64,000 nucleotides of DNA from Brachypterus glaber (Eukaryota > Arthropoda > Insecta > Coleoptera > Kateretidae), in contig OY294048.1 in the NCBI GenBank assembly GCA_958510825.1, positions 31,399,026 through 31,463,025 on the forward strand, read 5' to 3'. Below the pieces are notes generated by a model, which ran no database searches, was not told the DNA's origin, and saw nothing but the letters and a program-made list of their open reading frames with translations. Below, piece after piece: positions 44,912 through 54,974 of this stretch. Position 1 is the first letter of the stretch; the number at the start of each line of letters is the position of its first letter. The translations under genes were made by a program, and so were the position numbers.

Positions 44912-45500
44912 CTAAATACCTATTAAAATCTCATAAAGGCGTAATCCATTGAAAACCGTCCAATTTTGAATTATTTGGGCGCTCGACCAATATCAAATTA
45001 ATTAATTTTTTTGTGTTGTTAAACCTATATGGACCCTGCTACGCATTCGTGTGTCAAGCGCCACATACTAAGTTTTAAGAAAATAGACATTAAAGTTTTT
45101 CTGATTAAAATAGTTTTGATGAAACTTTGTGCAAACTTTTTTTTTGTATACGTAGCAAATAAATGAACTTGTTATAAATATTCATGAGTTATTATAAAAA
45201 TACCATGAATTTAAAGAAAAAATAATAAAACATGAAAATTATTTTTGCGAAATTTTGTAAGTAAACATTACACTCCTCTAGTTCATTGCAAGCGATAGGC
45301 TTTTGTCTGTTGCCAACCCAAAAGAAAAAAAAAGTAGAGCCTATATGGGCCTATAAAAACACTCTAAATGCGTGTGATTATGAGCTTATAAGAGTCGCAA
45401 AATAGAAAAAAAAAACTTGAGAAAAAGTGAAAAAGTAGAAAAAATAAAATAAAATATATGTGTATTTTAATACTTGTATATTTAAAATATAAAAATAATC
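44912..45500. other. AT-rich spacer
   Basis: No gene seen; poly-A-rich, with no recognisable ORF. Confidence 0.5.
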
Positions 45501-45720
45501 AAATAAAGAATAATTAATAGTTATTAAGCATGTACAAAACAAAGTAATATTATCAATTAAATTAAAAAATAAATAAAAAATTATTAATAGTAATTTAGCA
45601 TGTTCAAAATAGAGTAATAATTAAATAAAAATAATTAATAGTAATTTAGCATGTACAAAGTAAATTAAGTATTAATTATTAGTAATTTAGGATGTATAAT
45701 AGTATATTATTCAAAGAGCG
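45500..45720. repeat. Irregular short tandem repeat, attaatagtaatttagcatgt
   Basis: The phrase ttaatagtaatttagcatgt(a/t)caaa recurs about four times (near 45511, 45587, 45639 and 45680) with variable AT spacers. Confidence 0.6.
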
Positions 45721-45779
45721 TATAATAATTACTATTAATCAATGAGGGTGAAATTTCTGACACTATTATACGCGAGTAG

Positions 45780-46750
45780 AATACTATACTTTATCCACGA
45801 CCGTTTTAGGCTTTAAACGGTTTATTTTTACAGACTCGTGACAATAGACAAAATAAACAAATAAATTGATTTTTGACCGTCTGCGCATACTTCTGCGTCC
45901 CGACTAAATGCGTCCTCCATTTTGATCCAATTGTCCAACATAAAGTAAAAAAATATATATTTTATGTTGGTAACACTGTGTTGGGTTAGATAGGAATATT
46001 TTCTTTTTTAGAGATGTATCTTTTCATTTCACTTCAGTAGTCAGTAAAAGTTTCTTTTTGTCGTTGTTTTGTTGCAACAGTTTGTTATATATGTAAAAAC
46101 TAAATCAATATGTTATACTACAGAGATATTTATTTATTTTTACCAGTAATTTAAATATAAAAATATAATTCTTCGCACACACAGGTTAACATAACCTAAT
46201 TTATGTATGTTTTGAGTTTGTTTGCGAGGTTTTTCTGTTATTTTTTCTACGCGTTTGGTGTTTTGTGCTAGAAGGGTGAACATTTTATTTTATTATAGAC
46301 TATATAATAGCGTTTTTGAACTTTTAAAGTCTTTCTGTGTTTTTTGTATATTTTATAGTGCTTTTTTAAAGAACTAGTAAAGTCTTTGCAATGACGTGTT
46401 TTATAAAAAGTTGTAGAAACATAAAACGACTGCTACCTGCAGACAGCAGTATCATATTTTTTAGGTAAGTTAGTTTTTGTTTAATATAACATAAGAAACA
46501 AATAAAATTTTATAAACCTATTGCTTAATAAAAACAATTAACTGCCTGTGATACAGGATAAAATGTAGGTAATTTTTAAAAAGTAAGGTTATGTCGTTTA
46601 TTTATTTACATTTTACCCACTAATTTAAATTTCCCGGCTGATTTCTGACGTAACTTCCGATCAAAATGGAGGAATCGTAAATTTGTATATAACCTTGAGA
46701 TGACAGCTCATCTATGTTCTTTGTCTATGCTCGTGACTAATAGGCCTATT
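45780..46750. other. GC-richer, weakly inverted region around a possible first exon
   Basis: The phrases ttatccacgaccgt, gacaatagacaaa and cctccattttgatc at 45790-45935 have imperfect inverted partners at 46655-46770. The inner part is low in repeats. It may be a promoter/5' UTR region or an old fold-back. Confidence 0.4.
46391..46464 (+). CDS. Possible first coding exon of a THAP-type zinc finger protein
   Basis: ATG at 46391 opens 24 codons plus two bases up to a perfect donor (ttttag/GTAAGT). The peptide MTCFIKSCRNIKRLLPADSS followed by IIFF has a C-x4-C pair near the N-terminus and a hydrophobic SIIFF run, as at the start of THAP domains (C2CH zinc fingers that bind DNA). The rest of the domain (second Cys, His, AVPTIF) would be on later exons, which I could not find in the window. 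It could belong to a host gene or to a P-element-like transposon. The match is short, so this is a weak call. Confidence 0.3.
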
Positions 46751-47143
46751 AATCACGGCCGTGGATAAAATAAATTAAAATACTTATTCAGTGTTTTACG
46801 TATTTTGCATTCACATTGTAAAAGCTTAAAATTTCACGTGAAAATTGGTATATAGATGTTTTTAAGGACGTTGAAACTAATTTAATTTTTTTTATCTCCA
46901 CGGCAGAATCGGCGCTAGATAAACCTGAAGAAAAAATGATCTCGCAATACTCTCTTAATGATCATGGGAAGAATTAATTTTAATTTTTCAAAAGAGACTT
47001 GAAATTTGGCATACATGTTTGTTACCAAAGCAAGGTTCTTTGTTATTCCCTTTTAGTTCGACTCAGTTATCTTGTACAGTTTGTTTACTTATAATGTAAC
47101 TATCAATTTTAAACCAAATAATCTATCGGTGATATGTTTTTAC

Positions 47144-47466
47144 GCAGAAAAGGGTCACGTGACCTCCAATACTTTTTAATAAATACGTTAATTTAAACAA
47201 ACATTACATTTTCTTATTTATTAATTGCAAATAAAAGAGGAAGGTTTAATCTAAAAATATAAAAAAAAATAAAAAATTGAAAATATATTTTTTTAAATAT
47301 TTAATTTTTCATGATGTTTCGAAATTTATTTTAGTTTTTAAATTTGTAATTTTTTTATAATTTTATAATAAATTCTTTTGATTTTAATAAAAAAGTAATA
47401 AAATATACTTTTAGTTCAAATGGACCTATTTATTCAATAGTTATGAAGGTCACGTGACCCTTTTCT
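47144..47466. repeat. Inverted pair with GGGTCACGTGACC
   Basis: agaaaagggtcacgtgacc (from 47144) and ggtcacgtgacccttttct (to 47466) are inverse of each other. Each is itself centred on the palindrome ggtcacgtgacc. AT-rich DNA between them. Confidence 0.65.
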
Positions 47467-47544
47467 ATTCACTTCACTTCCATATACATATGTATATATA
47501 TATGTAGGTATATTTGTCCTTAAATTTGCTAAATGCTTTTTTTT

Positions 47545-47740
47545 CACCCACTTAGAATAGACTTAGAGAGCTGAAATTTGGTATACATTCTTACCTGCCC
47601 TAACAAAATAATTTAATATTAAATTTACCCCCCAGCCGCCCCACCCCTAAAATATCAAAAACCTTTTTTTATCCACGTGAGTTAATTTAAAATTAAAATT
47701 GGGTTACGTACTCATCCCGTAATAATAAAATTTTACAAAC
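47545..47740 (-). repeat. Diverged single unit of the 273-bp satellite, inverted
   Basis: cacccacttagaatagactt, then agctgaaatttggtatacat, ccccagccgccccacccct and gagttaatttaaaattaaaa. This is the reverse complement of the satellite landmarks at 31.9-33.5 kb, with heavy divergence. Confidence 0.6.
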
Positions 47741-47759
47741 AATGGAAAGACATACGATG

Positions 47760-50582
47760 ACAATAAAGAAAAATCTGAAGCCATTGCAAACCACTTCGAA
47801 AAGGCATTCCAACAGGACGCAGACGCCAACTATGACCAAGAACATTTTGACAATATAGAGGAGTGGTATGAAAACTTCTTTCAAGACAAGACGAACGATG
47901 TACAGCAACATATAGAGGAAGCAGAATACTTTGAAATAGTTAACAGTGGAAAAAATACTTCACCAGGAAAGGACAACGTCACCAAAAAAATTATAAAACA
48001 ATTGCACTATGACATACACAAATATATCATCCAAATCTACAAATACTGCCTCAATAACAGTTATTAACCTCCTGAATGGAAAGAGGGCATAATAGTGCAA
48101 ATTGCCAAACCAAACACAGATCACAGCCAGCCTAAAAACTACAGCCCAATAACTCTCCTTTCAGTGTTATCTAAGAACTTTGAGATCCTCATTAAGAAAC
48201 GACTCGAAAAAGTATGTAAATAATTGATTCCCAAATACCAGTTCGGGTTCCAGGAAAAACGCTCTACCATACATCCCATCACAATACTAACTTCTAACGT
48301 TCAAACATGAAAATTAAAAGGAATGAAATCCGCAGCGGTATGCCTTGACATAAATAAAGCCTTTGATAGTGTCTGGCACAAAGGTATCCTGTACAAGTTG
48401 TATAAGATGAAAATACCAACATACCTAGTTTTAATAATAAGAGAGTTTCTGCAAAACAGAAGACTACAAGTGCGAATACTCAACTGCTACTCACACAATT
48501 TTTCACCCCAACAAGGAGTACCCCAAGGAACTCCTTTATCTCCTCTGCTTTACAACTTGTACTGCTATGACTTATACCAAGACCACAACATATATCTATA
48601 TATTCTACAGTTCGCGGATGATACGGCCCTAATTTCTCACAATAAAACATTAAGAAAGACAATTGAAAATCTTCAAAGACTAATTGATATAATAACCACA
48701 TGGTTCAACAAATGGAGGCTTAGGCCCAACCCCACAAAAACAACATTTTTGATCTTCAACCACAAATGCACCGTAAACTCACCGACAATTAGAATATTAG
48801 GTCACACTTTAAACCATTCCAATAGTGTAAAATACTTGGGTATAAACATGGACAGTAAGGTCAATTTTAACTTGCACACTCAAACAGTAAAATCGAAATG
48901 CATAGCTAGAGGAAAACATTTTAGGAATTTAACATACAGTGCGTGCATTAAGTCTGGAATCACCCCAATAACTTTTTAGTTACAAGTAAAATACAAAAAT
49001 CCTCGGACAGGTCGATTTATATTTTTAATTCTGCAAATTCTGGTCTAAAAAAGTTATCAAAATTGGCACCCCCTTGCACCCTCACCCCCCAACTTTTTTT
49101 TTTCAAATAGCAACCTAGCTCTTGTGATACATCATTGGAAAGGTAATTTAATAAGCTTTCCAACAGTGTATGATAAAGCCTAATTTGTTAAAGGGGTCTA
49201 TGAAAAAACGCATGTTTTATTTAAACATTGTTTGTGTGAAATATTACGCATAATATGGTAATGGAGATTTCTCCCGTTAGATTAGACGGGGACAAAAGTT
49301 CTACCCAAAAAGGATAGAATACATACATACACTCCCACTTCCACCCAACCAAACAAATTCTGTATTTGTTCTTTGTTGAACAAATACAATATTTACTTGG
49401 CCGGGCGAAAAGTGTAACTATATTAAAGAAATTACTGGCGCCATCTAAATTTTAGTAGAATTATCTTATTCTACGGATTCACATTAGCTATGTTCGTTCG
49501 TGCAGCTCACTGCTACACTTTCCGGCCAACCAAATAAATACTGTATTTGTTGTATGAAAAACAAATACAGTATTTATTGGGTTGGCTGGAAAGTGTAGCA
49601 CAAATGAGATAGAGATAGGGTAGACGTCTTTTGTTTCATATTTCTAGTTGTAGAGATCTCCATTGTTGCCCTATTTCCTACTTGGCACCTTCTGAGAATC
49701 TAAATAAGGTTGTTTTAAACTTATTGTAATATTTTATACCCTGTTGAAAAATGCAATTTTTTTTGTTTTTATTGACCCATTTTATGTTTACTATTTAATC
49801 GATTTTAATCCCGTTTTTTTACTGTCCACTATCAAAGAGCTGAAGGACATCAATTTGAACATTTATAGTGAACTAAAGTTATACTTTACATGACTTTATA
49901 ATAAACAAAATTGTGCATTTTATCATTAGCCCTTTACCAAATTAGGCTTTATTATACACCGTTGGAAAGCCTATTAAATTACCTTTCCAACGAAGTGTCA
50001 CAAGGGGTAGGTTGCTATTTGAAAAAAAAAAGTTGGGGGGTGAGGGTGCAAGGGGGTGCAAATTTTAATAACTTTTATTACACCATAATTTGCAAAATTA
50101 AAAATAAAAATCGACCTATACGAGGGTTTTTGTGTTTTACTTGTAACTAAAAAGTTAATCGGGTGATTCCAGACTTAATGCACGCACTGTATAAAAATCA
50201 AGGGATCAACATACACACGGCTAGACACATCTATACAGCAATTTGCAGACCAATACTCGAATATTGCCACCCACTATACGTAAACACAAAAAGAACACCA
50301 ATAAAGAACTTGGAAGTAGCTGAAACCGCAACACTAAGAGCTATCACAAAAGTGAGACATCCACGAAATAGCTTATTCAACCCCAGTAACGAACTTCTGT
50401 ATGAGACCACTAAAGTACCCAGAATCACCACAAGACTTAAGAACTTAACACAAAAATTCAGCAACAATCAACACAATATTGAGATGATGGAACCACTGTG
50501 CATCTCTAGAAACAGGGAAGAACAGAAAACCAAATTTCCACTTAAAACGATTTGGGAAACTCTGTACGAAATGATAGACTGA
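47760..50582 (+). pseudogene. Jockey-like reverse transcriptase, split by a 1.25-kb insertion
   Basis: Upstream part 47760-48310: SGKNTSPGKDNVTKKIIKQL, PPEWKEGIIVQIAKP, NYSPITLLSVLSK and YQFGFQEKRSTIHP, broken by stops near 48066, 48222 and 48308. The open part 48323-48979 has CLDINKAFDSVWHKGI (A box), QQGVPQGTPLSPLLYN (B), and the catalytic FADDTALI at about 48615. Then NPTKTTFLIF and YLGI. The frame stops being RT at 48936, where a palindromic element lies. It resumes at 50190 with KNQGINIHTARHIYTA, RPILEYCHPLYVNT and ends at TGA 50580-50582. Removing the insert (one TA copy included) joins RNLT-Y-KNQG in frame. Nonfunctional. Confidence 0.88.
48937..50189. mobile_element. 1.25-kb palindromic element inside the Jockey RT
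   Basis: TA at 48935-48936 and 50190-50191. cagtgcgtgcattaagtctg faces the exact inverse at the right end. Arms pair for about 250 bp (aactttttagttacaagtaa; gggtgcaagg; aatttaataggctttcc). The centre has two imperfect hairpins built on ccaaccaaa..tactgtatttgtt (49345-49420 and 49515-49605). Confidence 0.9.
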
Positions 50583-50600
50583 TTTTTTTTTACACATACA

Positions 50601-50601
<1 letters not shown>

Positions 50602-50650
<49 letters not shown>
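50602..50650. repeat. (TA)n microsatellite
   Basis: About 24 dinucleotide units shortly after the Jockey RT stop codon. Confidence 0.95.
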
Positions 50651-50653
<3 letters not shown>

Positions 50654-50659
50654 TATTTT

Positions 50660-50940
50660 TTATTTTTTTTATAAAAAGTGTTCAAACATACACATGTTAT
50701 CAAAAAATTACAAGTACAAAAACTTTGTAAATTCTACTGGCAGAAGAACCTCGGTCAAGAGCCTAATAAACGTTTATTATTAAAATTTTACTATAAAAAA
50801 AAACTACCGTCAACCCCCCCCATCACCCCCCATGCGGCTAAGTTAACTCCTTTTATCCACTTAGACAGCTAAAGTTCGGTACATATGCTTATATCCGGTG
50901 ACAATATAATTTTACATAAAATCTCTGTTTCACTCCCGGG
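50660..50940. other. Jockey 3' region and a satellite-like scrap
   Basis: Contains gagcctaataaacg (possible polyadenylation signal, 50759-50775). Then ccccccatcaccccccatgc and ttaactccttttatccactt, reverse-complement landmarks of the 273-bp satellite. No gene. Confidence 0.45.
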
Positions 50941-50980
50941 TTGCTTCACACATTAATAAATTATAACTAAAAACTTGAAA

Positions 50981-51272
50981 ATAAAACTATATAAAAAACA
51001 AGTTTTTAAACTTAAAACCCTTCTATTGATTAGGTATTATGTATAACTAAAAAGTAGAAAACAAGATATACCAATTTACAAAAACGAATTTTTTAAAAGA
51101 AGGGTTTTGGAAATGTTGGCAAAAATAAAGAAATCACAAATTCCAAAACCTTTCTTTTAAAAAATTCGTTTTTGTAAATTGGTATATCTTGTTTTCTACT
51201 TTTTAGTTATACATAATACGTAATCAATAGAAGGGTTTTAAGTTTAAAAACTTGTTTTTTATATAGTTTTAT
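50981..51272. repeat. 290-bp near-perfect hairpin
   Basis: aaaactatataaaaaacaag.. returns as ..cttgttttttatatagtttt. Inner arms cccttctattgattaggtat and acaagatataccaatttaca pair; loop near 51115. One arm is related to 42324-42430. Confidence 0.85.
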
Positions 51273-51361
51273 TTGTGATTAAAACACGTTTCGCCCGATA
51301 GATTATTTATTTTTGGTTTTAAATCTAAATTTACATTATAAAAAGTCCAAACAAGATTACC

Positions 51362-51690
51362 GGCCTGTCAAAGTGATATTTTTTGAACGGGAGGTCGTAG
51401 AACTGAAATTTGGTTTGTAGGGGTACAATGACAAACAAAAATCGACAAAACCAAAAACAAGATGGCCGACATGTCAAAGTGACATTTTTTGAACGGGAGG
51501 TCATAGATACTTGAAATTTGGTATGTAGGGGTACAATGACAAACAAAAATCGACAAAACCAAAAACAAGATGGCCGACCTTTCAAAGTGACATTTTTTGA
51601 ACGGTCGTAGACACTTGAAAGTCGGTATATAGGGACAAACAACAAACAAACAAAAATCCACAAAACCAAAAACAGGAAGGCCGACCTATC
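51362..51690. repeat. 107-bp tandem repeat, three units
   Basis: tcaaagtgacattttttgaa starts near 51367, 51474 and 51581, with a fourth start at 51689. Each unit has gaaatttggtatgtaggggt, acaaacaaaaatcgac and caagatggccgac. The overlapping minus-strand ORFs at 51331-51669 are just this repeat. Confidence 0.85.
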
Positions 51691-52258
51691 AAAGTCACAT
51701 TTGTTTTTCTATTTTGCTGATTTTTATTGAACAACTACATACCGATTAAAAAAAGAGTTTTTATTTAATATGTCTTTTACCCTAAGTCCAAACCACAGTA
51801 ACGAATTTTTGCACATGCCTTAGCATTGATAAAGGCTATAATTTGATGTATTTTTTTTTTGGTTATTTTAACCATCGACGTGCAAAATGGGGGGGCTATG
51901 TCACTTTTTTGCCCCCAAACTTTTTTATCTGTATTTTTTTCGACATTTTTTCAAATATAATTCTTTAGTTAAAAATACATAAAAAAGGTACTAGTAGTTT
52001 AACACCATAAAACCAACCGTTTTCGAGAAAATTGCAGTTAAAGAGATTTAAAGAGATTTTTTCACGTTCTGAGCATCAAAAATAGGAACTAAAAACTGCG
52101 CTATTAAAAAATTTAATATTACAGGGCGATTCAACATTAAAAACTATATATGATAGTTTTATATAAAAAAAATCCTATTCACCTAGGTTCTAAATTCAGT
52201 TCTAAGAGTACTACCGGGTCTTAGAAAGTAACCCTTCCTAAATGGGCGTAGCTCCCTT

Positions 52259-52632
52259 AGTAGTAGTAGTAAATTTTTGGGTTGGCCAAAGCCGGACAAC
52301 TAGGCCATTTCTGGCCCTTTTTATCACCCCAGGCAATCCCAGCCATTTACTAATTTGAGTCCTCCTTGAACCTGCCCGTCCTTTCAATAAAGGTCAGGAT
52401 ATTGGCCCAGGGGAGATCTCTTAGTTCCTCTTGGTTGAGTCTTTGAGTTTCAAAGACTTGCAACCTGATCCTGTCGTATCTGACGCACTCGGCTAAGTAA
52501 TGAGAGGATGTTTCATCCTCTCCGCACTCTGGGCATAGCGGACTTTTTATCACCTCAGCCTGGAAGACAGTGGAAAAGCGGCCAAGTGGAAAACTCTTTT
52601 GCAAGTCCAGGTCCTCCACGAAGAGTCCTGCG
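52259..52632 (-). mobile_element. I-like LINE, 374-bp 5'-truncated copy with 9-bp target duplication
   Basis: Target duplication agctccctt at 52250-52258 and 52633-52641. Minus-strand ORF (52619-52350) reads QKSFPLGRFSTVFQ.. and a C-x2-C..H..C knuckle CPECGEDETSSHYLAECV, the end of ORF2 after RNase H in the I/R1/Loa group. It stops with KEDSN. The 3' tail is (CTA)n, not poly(A). Confidence 0.85.
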
Positions 52633-53028
52633 AGCTCCCTTAAAATCCATTTGTGATTATTTGTGTATGGGAACTTTTTTTTATAGTTTTTAATGTAGAA
52701 TCACCGTGCATTATTAAAATTATTGGCACGATTTTTAGTTCCTATTTTTTATGCTCAGAACGTGAAAAAATCTCTTTAACTGTAATTTTCTCGAAAATGA
52801 TTAGTTCTAAGGTGTTGTACTAAGTGTACCTTTTTATGTATTTTTAACTAAAAAATCATATTTTATTAAAAAAATGTAAAAAAATACAGAATATAAAGTT
52901 TGGGACAAAAAAGTGATATAGCCCCCCCATTTTGCACGTCCCTGATTAAAATTACCAAATAAACATTACATAAAATGATGGCCTTTATCAATGTTAAGGC
53001 ATGTGCAAAAATTTGTTACTGTGGTTAA

Positions 53029-53541
53029 CCTTTACCTGGTACAGGGGGTACATACGAACCCCATGCTGTTTCTCGTCGATTTTCGATATCTAAATCTTCG
53101 AAATCTAAACTCGTAACGACATCTATAGGTAGTCAAGGGGTACACTTTTATACCTATGCCACTAGGATAGCGCTGCGACGGTTCAGTTTGTCTGTGGAAG
53201 ACCCATGAAAACTAATATTTTTCCTTTATAGTGATATAATAGAAGAAGACATACCTAAAATTTTAGCCCTTTTTATCAAAAAACAAAAAAGTTATGAATT
53301 TTTTTGTAAAAAACGCTTTTTTTTTCGTTTTTCAAGTTTCCGAATTTTTTCTGAACGCTGATCTTGATTTTTCTAAACTCTGACTATTCCACCCTTTAAA
53401 GGGGTATCTGAAGATGATCTCTGATTTTTTCTAAAAAAAAATAATCAATATTTCAAGTTTTACAAGGATATTTGTCACTGGGGTTCGTACGAACCCCACA
53501 GTGCCAGGTATGTTACTCAGGGGAGGTGTGCCAGGTAAAGG
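53029..53541. mobile_element. 513-bp piggyBac-like MITE
   Basis: TTAA at 53025-53028 and 53542-53545. Left cctttacctgg and right ccaggtaaagg, plus inner ggttcgtacgaacccc-type pairs. TTAA duplication and a CCYTT start are typical of piggyBac. No transposase. Confidence 0.8.
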
Positions 53542-53889
53542 TTAATAGGGTAAAAGACATATTAAATAAAAACTCTTATTTAGGGGCACTTTTAGAAGGG
53601 CTGCAGCCTAAATAAAACTTTTTTATATATCATTACTATGGGATTTTGATGATTTCTTTAAAACATTGCATTTCTAAGACCAACCTATATCTTTTTCGCA
53701 CGTTGTACCTCACGATTAAATTGCAGCTCGGGACAATTTTGAATCCAAGATTCTACCGTAGTGTGTTGAGGAGGAGTACAAGCCATTTAAAAGATTTTAA
53801 AACTTATTTATATAAAATTACAAATATACCCAGTAAGTGTCACCCATGTCGGAATGTTCATAAAAAATTAAACTTTCGCGCGCCCTCGT

Positions 53890-54970
53890 AATCAATAGCA
53901 AATATCCTGATACTAATGATTATGCATAATTATATCTATATCTATTTTGCCTAAAATAATGCATAATTATACATAATTGTATGCAAAATTATGCATAATC
54001 ATACAAAAACTTTGTATGCGCCTTCGCCAAAATTTTAAATTTTATGCATGATCATACATAATTAGGCATAGGTCTATGCACACCCATACAAAATTATGCA
54101 TTAGGGTGAGCCGAAATATTGAAATCTGGAATTTAAAAACGCAATACCCCACAAAATATGCCTTCTTATATGCCTAATGTGTGTGCAAAAGCAGAATCAG
54201 ATTAAAGGTCACCTTGAGCCCTCTACAAAGCCTTTAATATTAATGAAAATATCGTATTTCTTCTTATTTGTAATGTATACACAGCGTGTCAAAAGTCCGC
54301 CTCCCCCCCTTTAACTTTTGAAAGGCTTAAGATATCAACTTGAAATTTGGAACACATAATTAACATAACCCATATATTTTTTGGTGTATATTTGGCATGC
54401 TTAGGGGGCACGATGGAGACAGGGGAAAAAGGGGGGTCGTATGATACATCATTTTAAAGCTTATAAAATTCTCTATTTGCCCACATATTTTTTTATTTTT
54501 TCGGAACAATTTTTGGGGTTATTCGCTTAAGAATTAAATCACTTGAAATTATGTCTCACTTCCATCACAAATCAGAATATAGAGTGGCTTAAAATATGGC
54601 CTATGTTGTTTGTAAATGTTATTTTCGGTTGTAAAACTTATTTATTTTTGCAATAAAACAGTTTTTGCATTTTGATTATTAAGTTTTCTTGTTTTTATTT
54701 TTTTTTTATTTTTCCTAAAAGTTACAAAATGTACCTTTGTAGAGGGCACAAAAATTTAAAAAATAAATAAAATAAAATATAGGTTTTTTTTTCTCTTTGC
54801 AAGACGCATCTTTCCACCCCCCCCCCCCATTGGATTTTCAAATTAAAAAAAAATAAAACACCTATATAGGAACGGCCCACCCTATTATGCATGATCATAC
54901 CGGGTCAAAATTCATACATGATCATGCATTACCATGTAAAATTCTACCTAATTTTAGGTAAAATTAGACA
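53890..54970. repeat. Cluster of short ATGCATAATTATGCAT-type palindromes, interrupted
   Basis: Many overlapping palindromic words (atgcataattat, catgatcatac, tatgcatgatcatac) at 53915-54100 and again at 54885-54935. The cluster is split by the insertion 54104-54882. Non-coding. Confidence 0.65.
54104..54882. mobile_element. 779-bp insertion with GGGTGAGCCG termini
   Basis: TA at 54102-54103 and 54883-54884; gggtgagccg / cggcccaccc. Inside is a left end of the 4.5-9.3 kb fold-back type (aaaagtccgcctcccccc, gatatcaacttgaaatttgg at about 54296-54350). Confidence 0.65.
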
Positions 54971-54974
54971 TAAT

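Larger units (their letters stand above)
51752..53578. mobile_element. Fold-back element with two nested insertions
   Basis: aaagagtttttatttaatat.. is inverted at the right end (53547-53578). Inner arms gtaacgaatttttgcacatg / catgtgcaaaaatttgttac; tttttatgtatttttaacta. Module order is like the 1.2-kb palindromes (ggtact.., aaccgttttcgagaaaa, ggagctac). It contains an I-like LINE piece (52259-52632) and a TTAA MITE (53029-53541). Confidence 0.8.

Noticed and set aside
51331..51669. Two overlapping 97-112 codon ORFs (-)
   Set aside because: They translate the 107-bp tandem repeat; the internal protein repeats simply mirror the DNA repeat.
53646..53891. 81-codon ORF (+)
   Set aside because: No recognisable domain, promoter or splice sites; composition fits chance in this region.
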